Source: Alistipes communis (GTDB lineage Bacteria; Bacteroidota; Bacteroidia; Bacteroidales; Rikenellaceae). From it: DNA of 64,000 nt. Position numbers and translations under genes: made by a program. The DNA lies in NCBI RefSeq assembly GCF_006542665.1, contig NZ_AP019735.1, forward strand, positions 496,001 to 560,000, in the 5' to 3' direction. Below the pieces are notes generated by a model that had not been told where the DNA came from, made no database searches, and worked only from the letters and a program-made list of their open reading frames with translations. Below are positions 27,152 through 35,591 of this stretch, piece by piece. How positions within the stretch are numbered: position 1 is the first letter of the stretch; each line of letters begins with the position of its first letter.

Positions 27152-28586
27152 CAAACAGAAAAACAGAAAGGCGAAAGCAGGGCTGCTCCTGATCGCATCG
27201 CCCCGATTCAAGAATCTGGGGGAAGGGCTGCCGCACGGCACCTACGGAGAACGCAAAGCCATGCAGGTCGAGGAAATTCTCGGGACACTCGACTTTCTCG
27301 ACGTCATCTTCCCGGGGATCGTCTACGAACGGGAGGATGCAGTCCGTGCCATGGAACGATTCTATCTGGAAAAGGCGGACTTCATCATCGCCGAGTTCCT
27401 CTCCTGGTCGGAAGATTTCGCATGGATACGTTTCCTGCGCGACATGCCCGAGGTGCCGATGATCTTCGTCAACGTAACCAAGGAGCGAATGGCCTTCCGC
27501 GACACGCTCGACGAGGACGACTTCATCGAGTATCTCTGCTCCGGAACGCTCGTCGGATCGCTCGAAGGGTCGGGATCGCTTCCTCGTGTCGGCAGAAAAC
27601 ACGTCCGCATCGTCATGGGATCGCGGGAGGAGGTGACCGGACGCATCCGGACATTCGCCTCCGCCGCCCGCGTACGCAGCCTGCTGCGGCAATCGAATCT
27701 CGGACTGCTGGCCAATTACAACGAGGCGATGTGGTCCACCTATTTCGATCCCTACGCGCTCTTCACGAAAATCGGTCCGGAGATCCATTTCCTCCCCTAT
27801 TCGACCTACGGCGAGGTCATCGACGGCGTGAACGACACCGTACTGAACGCATATTGCGACGAGTTGACGGCCCGATACCGGATGATGGACGATGTCGATC
27901 CCGAAAAATTCCGGGCTTCGGTTCGCGCCTCGATCGGACTGGCGGAGATGGCTCGCATGTCCGATTCCGACATTTTGGTCTTCAATGACATCGACCAGGC
28001 GATGTTCCGGCTGGTGGGACTGCGCGCCGGTTTTTATCACCCTTGGTTCAACGAGAACATCTCGGTACTCGTCCCCGAAGCCGACACAGGAGCCGGACTG
28101 ATCTGCTATATCCTGAAACTGCTCTCGGGACGTCATGTAAACTTTCTCGAACCTTTCCACATCGAATCCGAATTCGGAACCTTCGCCGGTGGTCACGCCG
28201 GCCCCAACGACCACAACGACTCCTCATGGCAGGGGAATGTGGTCATCGCACGCGACGTGCGCTTCGCCAAAACCGACTACCGCTACGCCGGAGCTCCGTT
28301 CGCATGGTATCGTATCTCTCCGGGGCGGAAAACACTCGCCCAGCTCGCCGAAGAGAACGGACGCTACAAACTCATTTGCGGAATGGCCGAGTCGCTTCCG
28401 GGCGACCATATTCTGACTACCTATTCGCACAGCATTTTCCGGCCCGATGTTCCCGTCGGACGCTTCTTCGAACAGATTCTTCGCGTGGGCAGCACACAGC
28501 ACTTCGGGGTCGTCGACGGAGACTACCGCCGAGAGTTGAAGGAGGTCGCCGCCCTGATGGACTTCGACTACTGCCCTATCGAATAA
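27144..28586 (+). CDS. L-fucose/L-arabinose isomerase-family protein
   Basis: This 480-residue cytoplasmic protein looks like the FucI/AraA-fold isomerases. The N-terminal Rossmann-like part is AGLLLIASPRFKNLGEG, FLDVIFPGIVY and ADFIIAEFLSWSEDF. The C-terminal part includes MARMSDSDILVFNDIDQ, VPEADTGAGLICYILKL, FAGGHAGPNDHND and the conserved tail TTYSHSIFRPDVPV. Such enzymes interconvert aldoses and ketoses with Mn2+. It overlaps the MFS gene by 8 bp and is followed by a phosphomannose-isomerase-like gene and a ROK kinase, which fits a pathway of uptake, isomerisation and phosphorylation. It is divergent from classical FucI and AraA, so the sugar is uncertain. Confidence 0.78.
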   Translation: MYSKQKNRKAKAGLLLIASPRFKNLGEGLPHGTYGERKAMQVEEILGTLDFLDVIFPGIVYEREDAVRAMERFYLEKADFIIAEFLSWSEDFAWIRFLRDMPEVPMIFVNVTKERMAFRDTLDEDDFIEYLCSGTLVGSLEGSGSLPRVGRKHVRIVMGSREEVTGRIRTFASAARVRSLLRQSNLGLLANYNEAMWSTYFDPYALFTKIGPEIHFLPYSTYGEVIDGVNDTVLNAYCDELTARYRMMDDVDPEKFRASVRASIGLAEMARMSDSDILVFNDIDQAMFRLVGLRAGFYHPWFNENISVLVPEADTGAGLICYILKLLSGRHVNFLEPFHIESEFGTFAGGHAGPNDHNDSSWQGNVVIARDVRFAKTDYRYAGAPFAWYRISPGRKTLAQLAEENGRYKLICGMAESLPGDHILTTYSHSIFRPDVPVGRFFEQILRVGSTQHFGVVDGDYRRELKEVAALMDFDYCPIE

Positions 28587-28615
28587 AAACATTCATCCCA
28601 TAAAATTTACATACC

Positions 28616-30475
28616 ATGAGTTTCATGTACAATCCGTACCCTTACGACGATCCGCGTGCGATCAATAAGCCGGTACTCGCCCCCCAGACCATCGAATCCG
28701 TCACAGCCGGAACTCCGCAGGCGGCAGCCAGACTCGCCCGGGAATTCGCAGAGACATTGAAAGCGACGCCCCAACGCAACCTGATCGTCGCATTCGACGG
28801 ATACACCACGGCCGACTGGACCCGAACGATCAACCTGCTCTCGCAGCAACTCGGACTCCTCGGCATCGGATTCGAAGCGATGGATTTCGCACGGGTCTAC
28901 AAAACCGAGGAACAGATCCACGAAATGGTCGACCCCTATCTGGAATGGGATCGCACGAAAGACCCGACGCTACTCTACGGCCGGATCTTCCGAGGCGGAT
29001 ACGAAGCGATGTTCGACCCTGCGAAAATCGAAGGGTTCGCACGACGGCTGTCCGAATTACAGGCATCCGCGGACCACGGCAAGGTGATCGCCGTCTACGG
29101 ATACGGATGTCTCGTCGAAAGGCTGCGGCCGCTCTACGACAGAAAATGTTACTTCGATGTCACTCCCAAAGAATCGATCCTGCGTATCCGCCGCGGCGAA
29201 TACGCCAACCTGGGCGACCGTACGGCCCGGCCTGCCAACCTCGTTATCCGGCGTTGTTACTACGTGGATTTCGAAATGGCCGTACACCTGCGCGGCGAAC
29301 TCTTGCAGCAGAGCGTACTCGACTACTATGTCGCTTCCGACCATCACGACCGGATACATCTGCTGCCGCGGAATGCCATGGAACAGATGCTCGGCGCCCT
29401 GGCCGCCTATCCGTTCCGCTGCAAGCCCGTCTATTTGGAAGGGGTCTGGGGCGGCACCTATGTCAAGAAACTCCGCAACCTGCCCGACGCCATGCGCAAC
29501 TGCGCGTGGGTCTTCGACCTGATCCCGATGGAGGTCAGCATCGTCGTCGAGGCCGGTGCCGAGCGGGTCGAGTTCCCGTTCTTTACTTTCGTACAGCGCG
29601 AAGGCGAGGCCATCATGGGCGATGCCTGCGTAAAGAAATTCCACGGTTATTTTCCGATCCGCTTCAACTACGACGACTCCTACCACAGCAACGGCAACAT
29701 GTCGATCCAGGTACATTCGGGAGCCCGTTACAACCAAGAAAATTACGACGAGCTGGGACGTCAGGACGAAAGCTATTACGTGGTCGTGGCCGGACACAAC
29801 GCCCGCACGTTCGTCGGATTCCGCGACGACGCCGACACCGAGCAGTTCATCCGGGACATCAAACGCGCCGACACGGAGTACAAGCCCGTCGATTATCTGA
29901 AATACGTCAACTACGAGGTTTCGAAACCCGGATTGCAGGTCATGCTTCCGGCCGGAACCATCCACTCTTCCGGCCGCAACCAGGTGGTGCTGGAAATCGG
30001 CAGCCTGACGATCGGTTCCTACACCTACAAACTCTACGATTACTTGCGCGCCGACCTCGACGGCAAGCCCCGGCCGATCCACACCTGGCACGGCGAACGC
30101 AACCTTGCATTCGAACGCAAGGCGTCGTGGGTACATGACCATATCGTACAACAGCCTCGCATCGTCCGCCAAGGCGAAACATGGGCGGAATATATCGTCG
30201 GAGAGAGCGACATGCTCTACTTCTCGCTGCGACGCCTCGAATTCGAGACAAGCGTCGAGGACAACACGAACGGCAGGTTCCACGTGTTGACGCTCGTCGA
30301 CGGCGAACGCATCCGAATCCGTTCGATCGAACATCCCGAACGCTATTTCGACGCCGAATTCATGGACATGGTGGTCGTCCCCGCGGACATGGGGCGCTAC
30401 GTCATCGAGAATCTCCGCACGGAGCCGATCTGCGTGCACAAAACCATGCTCAAAGATGGATTCGACGCCGAATAA
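28616..30475 (+). CDS. Phosphomannose-isomerase-like cupin protein with N-terminal nucleotide-binding-like domain
   Basis: This 619-residue cytoplasmic protein has two parts. Residues 1-230 resemble a P-loop-like kinase/transferase region (NLIVAFDGYTTADWTRTINLLSQQ, VIAVYGYGCLVERLRPLYD), although no classical Walker A is present. Residues 260-600 resemble type I mannose-6-phosphate isomerase: KPVYLEGVWGGTYVKKLRNLP, VQVHSG-type metal motif (SIQVHSGARYNQENYDE), MLPAGTIHSSGRNQVVLEIG. The His and Glu residues of the cupin site are in place. It lies between the isomerase and the ROK kinase genes and overlaps the latter by 20 bp. Bacteroidales sugar loci contain such double-length proteins; their reaction is not established as far as I know. 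Confidence 0.72.
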   Translation: MSFMYNPYPYDDPRAINKPVLAPQTIESVTAGTPQAAARLAREFAETLKATPQRNLIVAFDGYTTADWTRTINLLSQQLGLLGIGFEAMDFARVYKTEEQIHEMVDPYLEWDRTKDPTLLYGRIFRGGYEAMFDPAKIEGFARRLSELQASADHGKVIAVYGYGCLVERLRPLYDRKCYFDVTPKESILRIRRGEYANLGDRTARPANLVIRRCYYVDFEMAVHLRGELLQQSVLDYYVASDHHDRIHLLPRNAMEQMLGALAAYPFRCKPVYLEGVWGGTYVKKLRNLPDAMRNCAWVFDLIPMEVSIVVEAGAERVEFPFFTFVQREGEAIMGDACVKKFHGYFPIRFNYDDSYHSNGNMSIQVHSGARYNQENYDELGRQDESYYVVVAGHNARTFVGFRDDADTEQFIRDIKRADTEYKPVDYLKYVNYEVSKPGLQVMLPAGTIHSSGRNQVVLEIGSLTIGSYTYKLYDYLRADLDGKPRPIHTWHGERNLAFERKASWVHDHIVQQPRIVRQGETWAEYIVGESDMLYFSLRRLEFETSVEDNTNGRFHVLTLVDGERIRIRSIEHPERYFDAEFMDMVVVPADMGRYVIENLRTEPICVHKTMLKDGFDAE

Positions 30476-31382
30476 CGGGAAACTGCTTTTCGATGTCGGA
30501 GGGACGTTTCTCAAAGCCGTCATCGCCGACGGAAACGGACGGTTCGTTCCGGACACGGAATACTCCGTACCGATGCCGTCGGACGGTCCGCGCGAAGAGA
30601 TCGAACAGGCCCTGATCGCCGCCGTGGAGCGAGGCATGCGCTCCGCGGCGGACCGAGGCCTGCGGATCGGATGCACGGGAATCGCCTTCCCCGGCCCGTT
30701 CGACTTCGGACTCGGCATTCCGCTGATGACGCACAAATTCCGGAACATATACGGCATATCGCTGCTCGACCTGCTCCGCACACGTACGGATGTGGGACCG
30801 ACGATGCCCGTTCTGTTCATGCACGACGTGAACGCCGCGATGCTGGGCGAAATGCGCTGCGGAAACGCCCGGGGCTTCGCCAACGCAGCGCTCATCGCCC
30901 TCGGAACGGGACTCGGGTTCGCCTGCTGTCTCGACGGCGAGGTGCAATACGCTCCGACCGGTTCCCCTCGGATCACCGTCTACAAGAAACCGTTCCGCGA
31001 CGGAATCCTCGAAGATTATGTCGCCAAACGCGGATTCCTACGACTCTACGGCGAGATAACGGGACAGGATACCGGGCCGTCGCTTACGGTGGCCGACTTG
31101 GGCCGCATGGCCGGAGAGGGGAATCCGGCCGCCAGGGAGACCTTTGCGACCATAGGCCGCATGCTGGGCGAGGCTCTCCGCGAACTGATCCGCAAGGAAC
31201 GGATCGAGTGTCTGTTGCTGGGCGGTCAAATTTCCCGTTCGTACGCTTATCTCGAACCTGGCTTGCGCAAAGGCTTGTATGGGACGGCGTGTCTGCGGAG
31301 CATTGCTCCGGCGGCACACATCGGACATGCGGCTTTCTACGGACTTCTCGCACGACTCGACGGCCTGCGGCCGGAGACGTGA
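30456..31382 (+). CDS. ROK-family sugar kinase lacking the usual zinc motif
   Basis: This 308-residue protein shows the ROK/ASKHA phosphate-1 motif (LLFDVGGTFLKAVIADGNG), the catalytic-loop region (GIAFPGPFDF, FMHDVNAAMLGE) and phosphate-2 (ALIALGTGLGFACCLDGE). The cysteine-rich zinc motif (CxCGxxGCxE) that most ROK kinases carry is absent. ROK proteins without it are usually kinases or enzymes rather than repressors, and there is no N-terminal HTH. It starts inside the end of the previous gene (20-bp overlap) and closes the operon. It probably phosphorylates the isomerised sugar in the cytoplasm. A run of ten Gs follows 6 bp after its stop. Confidence 0.85.
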   Translation: MDSTPNNGKLLFDVGGTFLKAVIADGNGRFVPDTEYSVPMPSDGPREEIEQALIAAVERGMRSAADRGLRIGCTGIAFPGPFDFGLGIPLMTHKFRNIYGISLLDLLRTRTDVGPTMPVLFMHDVNAAMLGEMRCGNARGFANAALIALGTGLGFACCLDGEVQYAPTGSPRITVYKKPFRDGILEDYVAKRGFLRLYGEITGQDTGPSLTVADLGRMAGEGNPAARETFATIGRMLGEALRELIRKERIECLLLGGQISRSYAYLEPGLRKGLYGTACLRSIAPAAHIGHAAFYGLLARLDGLRPET

Positions 31383-31388
31383 TGCGTC

Positions 31389-31398
31389 GGGGGGGGGG
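31389..31398 (+). repeat. G10 homopolymer upstream of the second large metallophosphoesterase
   Basis: Ten Gs lie between the ROK stop (31382) and the ATG at 31494. The run is non-coding, so a length change could only act through promoter spacing or mRNA structure. Confidence 0.9.
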
Positions 31399-31493
31399 CC
31401 GATCGCGGATCGTCTTTTCCTCCGATTCGACATATTACCTATCATACCCGTACGACCGACTGAGGCATCGGGAAAATCCAACCTATAAAACCA

Positions 31494-33452
31494 ATGAAAA
31501 ACAACTCTTTCACCTCGATAATCCATCGTTTGTTCGCTGTATCGGCGGCATTGATCCTGCTAATGGCCCAGAGCACCGGCTGCTCGAAGGAGGATTCCGA
31601 AGAGCACGGCATCCTCGATATCTCGGATGTCGTGCTGCTCGATCAGATCTACACATCGATCGGCAGCGAAGTCTCCATCTCCGGCAGAGGATTCGAATCC
31701 GGAGACGTCGTGGTACTGCGCCCCGTCCTCACAGGTTCGGCGGAATATACCGCTCCGGCCGTGCTCGTCACCTCGACGGAGATCGTTTTCGTCGTTCCCG
31801 ACGGTCTGACCAGCGGCGAATACAAAGTCTATGTGTCGCGCAACGGCCAGAACCTGCTGCTCGGACGCACGACCTTCAATCTGCTTTCGGACATTCCGGA
31901 CAAAGCGGGCATGAATATCAAAGGCACCGTCACCTGCAACGGCGAACCGGTGGCCGGAGTGGTCGTATCGGACGGTTCGGAGGTGACAAGGACGGATGCC
32001 GAAGGGATCTATTACCTCGCATCGGACAAAAAGAACGGATATGTCTTCATCTCGGTGCCGAGCGGTTACGAAGTGGATCATTCGGGTACGACGCCACGCT
32101 TCTTCGGCTACCTAAACCAGTCGGCTTCGACGGTCGAGCAACGGGATTTCGCACTTGCGAAATGCGACAACAGTCATCATCGCATAGTCGTCTTCACGGA
32201 CGTGCACCTGGCCCGGCGCGTTTCGGACCGCAGCCAGTTTCAAAGCGGATTCCTGCGTGAAATGACCGACTATCTGAAAAGCTGCCGCGCAGACAACATT
32301 CCGGTATACGGGATCGCCCTGGGCGATCTGGCCTGGGATCAATACTGGTACGAAAACGATTACGACCTGAACGATTATCAAAACGACCTGAAATCGCTCG
32401 ACTTCCCCGTATTCAGCGCACCGGGCAATCACGACAACGATCCCACGGTCGCCAACGACGATTTCGCGGCCGCAGGCCCCTTCCGGCAGATCATCGGGCC
32501 AACGGATTTTTCGTTCAACATCGGAAACGTACACTACATTCTGCTGGACAACGTCGTTTATGAAAATCCGAACGGAATCGACGGCACGCATAGTTATTCG
32601 GTCCGTCTAACGGATGAAAAACTCGAATGGCTGAGGAAAGACCTCGCGACAGTGGACAAGCAGACTCCGGTCTTCGTCGGGATGCACGTCCCGCTGCACA
32701 AGACTCCTACCCTCGACGACACCGGCCGCACGACTACAAGCTATAATATGGAGGATGCCGAACGTTTCGTGGAGTGTCTGGAAGGCTACGACGTGAACAT
32801 TCTCACGGGACACACCCACTACAATTTCAACATCACGAAATCGGAACGCCTGCGCGAACACAATATCGCCGCCGTATGCGCTACCTGGTGGTGGACGGGG
32901 CACACCGATTACGCCGGCAATCATATCTGCCGCGACGGGTCGCCCGGAGGATACAAGATCTTCGAAGCGACCGGCAGCGACGTACGCTGGTACTACAAAA
33001 GCATCGGCAAGGACGCCGGATACCAATTCCGCACCTACGACCTGAACGAGTGTCTGCTCGAGAAATCGGACTTCTGTCCGTCGGCCAGCGACTCCGACTT
33101 CGCAAAATACGCTTTCGGGTATGATCGGGCGAACGACAATAACGAAGTGCTCATCAACGTCTTCGACTGGGCGGACGACTGGAAGATCGAAGTGACGGAT
33201 CTTTCGGACGATTCGTCTCTCGCGGTGCAGCGCGTCCGTACGCACGATCCTTTGCATGTCATCTCCTACAATATGCGGAAACTCGACAAGAAGAGCGCAA
33301 TGACTTTCCCGACCTCGTATTCGGCCCATATGTTCAAGGTAAAGGCCCGTACGGCCTCTTCGTCACTGCGCATCGTCGTAACCGACGGTTTCGAAAATCA
33401 TTACGAACAGATCATGGAGCGCCCGAAAGCTCTCTCCTTCGCCATGGAATGA
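31494..33452 (+). CDS. Surface metallophosphoesterase with IPT/TIG and MetallophosN/C domains
   Basis: This 652-residue lipoprotein (lipobox MAQSTGC after a hydrophobic stretch) starts with an IPT/TIG-like Ig domain at about residues 40-125 (QIYTSIGSEVSISGRGFESGDVV). A MetallophosN-type repeat follows (GTVTCNGEPVAGVVVSDGSE, YVFISVPSGYEVDHSG), then the calcineurin-like domain (VVFTDVHLARR, YGIALGDLAWDQYW, SAPGNHDNDP, ILTGHTHYNFN) and the MetallophosC-like end. It is the paralogue of the gene at 21477-22952. It sits between the sugar operon and the SusD/SusC pair, suggesting removal of phosphate from the imported glycan. The substrate is unknown. Confidence 0.88.
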   Translation: MKNNSFTSIIHRLFAVSAALILLMAQSTGCSKEDSEEHGILDISDVVLLDQIYTSIGSEVSISGRGFESGDVVVLRPVLTGSAEYTAPAVLVTSTEIVFVVPDGLTSGEYKVYVSRNGQNLLLGRTTFNLLSDIPDKAGMNIKGTVTCNGEPVAGVVVSDGSEVTRTDAEGIYYLASDKKNGYVFISVPSGYEVDHSGTTPRFFGYLNQSASTVEQRDFALAKCDNSHHRIVVFTDVHLARRVSDRSQFQSGFLREMTDYLKSCRADNIPVYGIALGDLAWDQYWYENDYDLNDYQNDLKSLDFPVFSAPGNHDNDPTVANDDFAAAGPFRQIIGPTDFSFNIGNVHYILLDNVVYENPNGIDGTHSYSVRLTDEKLEWLRKDLATVDKQTPVFVGMHVPLHKTPTLDDTGRTTTSYNMEDAERFVECLEGYDVNILTGHTHYNFNITKSERLREHNIAAVCATWWWTGHTDYAGNHICRDGSPGGYKIFEATGSDVRWYYKSIGKDAGYQFRTYDLNECLLEKSDFCPSASDSDFAKYAFGYDRANDNNEVLINVFDWADDWKIEVTDLSDDSSLAVQRVRTHDPLHVISYNMRKLDKKSAMTFPTSYSAHMFKVKARTASSSLRIVVTDGFENHYEQIMERPKALSFAME

Positions 33453-33474
33453 AATCGTTCCGTCCGTCGCGGCA

Positions 33475-33510
33475 AACGGGGTTCCCGGAAATCGGGAACT
33501 CCCGTTTTTA
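33475..33510 (+). terminator. Intrinsic terminator after the metallophosphoesterase
   Basis: GTTCCCG (33481-33487) pairs with CGGGAAC (33493-33499), extended by ACGGG/CCCGT around a bulge, and runs into TTTTTATTTT. Confidence 0.9.
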
Positions 33511-33660
33511 TTTTCCGTGATCGTGTCTATCCGGATGTCGAGTGCGTCATGGCCCGTATGCGAAAAACGACGACGGAGCTGTCAATCTATTATCAGCCCT
33601 ATATATTCGATCGGAATGAACAGGCATGTGCCGTATTGCGTGCGCATCCGTATAGACGAA

Positions 33661-33688
33661 GAGGCCCGGAACTGATGTTCCGGGCCTC
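33661..33688. terminator. Hairpin downstream of the second susD (convergent region)
   Basis: GAGGCCCGGAAC, loop TGAT and GTTCCGGGCCTC form a perfect 12-bp stem 25 nt after the susD stop on the minus strand. The gap 33511-33660 holds nothing I recognise. Confidence 0.7.
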
Positions 33689-33712
33689 CTGTTTTCGTCG
33701 TTCGGGAGCGGA

Positions 33713-35569
33713 TCAATATCCGGTATTGTTTTCGATATTGGGCATGACCTCAGTAGTTTTGTTCGGGATCGGCCACAAGTACATTTTGGGGGCGATGAAC
33801 TGCCTCTGCGAGAGTTTGTTGGCCTGCGACTCGAAAAATGAGGGCTCCCCTTTGACGGTTCGGCTGAAATCGGGGCATCCGCTTTCGTCGATCTCGGGAA
33901 CAGCACCGTGGAACCAATATTGCATATAGGCGTCCTGGCGCGCCTTGTTCTTTGCCGGAAGGCCATAATTGGGATAGTTCATTACCTTTTCGGCAATACG
34001 CCAGCGATAGAGATCCAGGTAACGTAGCTGTTCGAAAGCGAGCTCCATACGACGTTCCGTACGAATGATCGTGCGCAGCTTGGTCTGCTCCCGTTCGGCG
34101 ACGGCCGGATATTGCCCCGTCGCAGAAACTTCGACGCCGTAAGCACGGGCGCGCACACGGTTGATCGCTTCGAGCACCGAATCGTCGATTTCGTTGAGTT
34201 CCATTTTGGCCTCCGCATACATCAGCAATACGTCGGCATAACGCAATATCCGTTTGTCTGGCTCCGTCTCATAGGGCGAAAGCCAGCTTTCGTCGATTCC
34301 TTTTTTCAGGGCCAACCCGTTGTAGGAGGCGTATTGGTTCGAATTCCCCGATATCAGATACGTGCGCGAGTCGTTGTTGGTCACCATCTTGCCCTCTTTG
34401 CTGCTGTATATTTCCGCTACGTCCAGCCGGGGATTGAATTCATATCCCAAATGCTGGGTTCCGAATTCGACGATCGTGTAACTGCACCGCGGATCGCGAT
34501 TCTTAAAAGGCTCGCTCGGATCATAAAGCGGCGATTCGTCGATCGGCAGACCGTCCGTGCAGAGAAACGAGCACAGAAGATCCCAGGACGGAAGCTCGCC
34601 CAATGCGTTGGTGCCCACAGGAGTGCGCGTCAGTTTCACGGTCACGGACTGCCCGTTGAGGTACTGTCTCAACGACCCGTTGGAATAGGCTTTCGAACGC
34701 GGGATCACGAAAATGCCTTCGGGCGAATTTTTCGTCGATTGCAGGAAGAGTTCCGGAAAGCTGTCGTGAAGTTTGTACACGTTCAGATCCATGCAATTCT
34801 TGGCTGCTTCCGCTGCGATCCCGAAGAGCCGTTCGGCTTCCGAGGGATTTCCCAGTCCATAGGTGTCCCACTTCCGAATGGACGCGAAATGGAGCGCCGT
34901 GCGGGCTTTCATGCCGTAGGCGGCTCCTTTCGTGGCCCGCTGCACCTCCGAAGCGGAGTACTCCCTGGGCAGCATTTCCACGACGTCATCGAACTCTTCG
35001 AGCACGTCCTCCAGCACCGACCAACGGTCGGTACGTTCGAGCAGATAGGCCGCATTTCGCCCCTCTTCGGATTCGATGTCGATGTTTTCGTCCACGACCA
35101 CCACATCGCCGAAGTGCATCAGCAGACGGGCATAGAAACAGGCCCGGTAGAAACGTGCGTTCCCCAGAATACGATTTCGGAGTTCCGGGTCCATCTGCGC
35201 CTCGACCTTGTGCAATTCCGTGATGATCTTGTTGCATCGGTTGATCGCCGTATATGTGTTGTCCCACATGGCCGTCGCCACGGGATTGGTGCTGTTGAGC
35301 GATCCGTTGGTGAAGCTCAGCAGCTTGTCGCGGTTGGTGAAGTCGTCGGTGATGGCATCCAATGCACATTGGTTGGAGCCGGTCCACTCCAAACGTTCCT
35401 GAGGCCAGAACATATGGAGCAAGAGTACATTGAGGTTCATTTCGAATTGTTCGGGTGTCTGAAACCAGTTTCCTGTCGCGGCCTCATCCTTCGGATTGAG
35501 ATCCAGATCGCTGCATGCCAGGAGAGCCGCGCTGCAAATCGCAGCTATCATATACCTTAAACGTCTCAT
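33713..35569 (-). CDS. SusD/RagB-family nutrient-binding surface lipoprotein
   Basis: This 618-residue lipoprotein (MRRLRYMIAAICSAALLAC) has SusD hallmarks: DLDLNPKDEAATGNWFQTPEQFE at the N-terminus, ILGNARFYRACFYARLLMHFGD, IRTERRMELAFEQLRYLDLYRWRIAEKV, and the closing MYLWPIPNKTTEVMPNI. It is intact and lies 22 bp downstream of the susC gene on the same strand. The susC partner is out of frame at its G run, so this SusD lid would have no full-length barrel in cells with the present allele, unless slippage or a mixed population restores it. Confidence 0.95.
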   Translation of the reverse strand: MRRLRYMIAAICSAALLACSDLDLNPKDEAATGNWFQTPEQFEMNLNVLLLHMFWPQERLEWTGSNQCALDAITDDFTNRDKLLSFTNGSLNSTNPVATAMWDNTYTAINRCNKIITELHKVEAQMDPELRNRILGNARFYRACFYARLLMHFGDVVVVDENIDIESEEGRNAAYLLERTDRWSVLEDVLEEFDDVVEMLPREYSASEVQRATKGAAYGMKARTALHFASIRKWDTYGLGNPSEAERLFGIAAEAAKNCMDLNVYKLHDSFPELFLQSTKNSPEGIFVIPRSKAYSNGSLRQYLNGQSVTVKLTRTPVGTNALGELPSWDLLCSFLCTDGLPIDESPLYDPSEPFKNRDPRCSYTIVEFGTQHLGYEFNPRLDVAEIYSSKEGKMVTNNDSRTYLISGNSNQYASYNGLALKKGIDESWLSPYETEPDKRILRYADVLLMYAEAKMELNEIDDSVLEAINRVRARAYGVEVSATGQYPAVAEREQTKLRTIIRTERRMELAFEQLRYLDLYRWRIAEKVMNYPNYGLPAKNKARQDAYMQYWFHGAVPEIDESGCPDFSRTVKGEPSFFESQANKLSQRQFIAPKMYLWPIPNKTTEVMPNIENNTGY

Positions 35570-35591
35570 ATTTTAGGGAATTTATGTAGAT

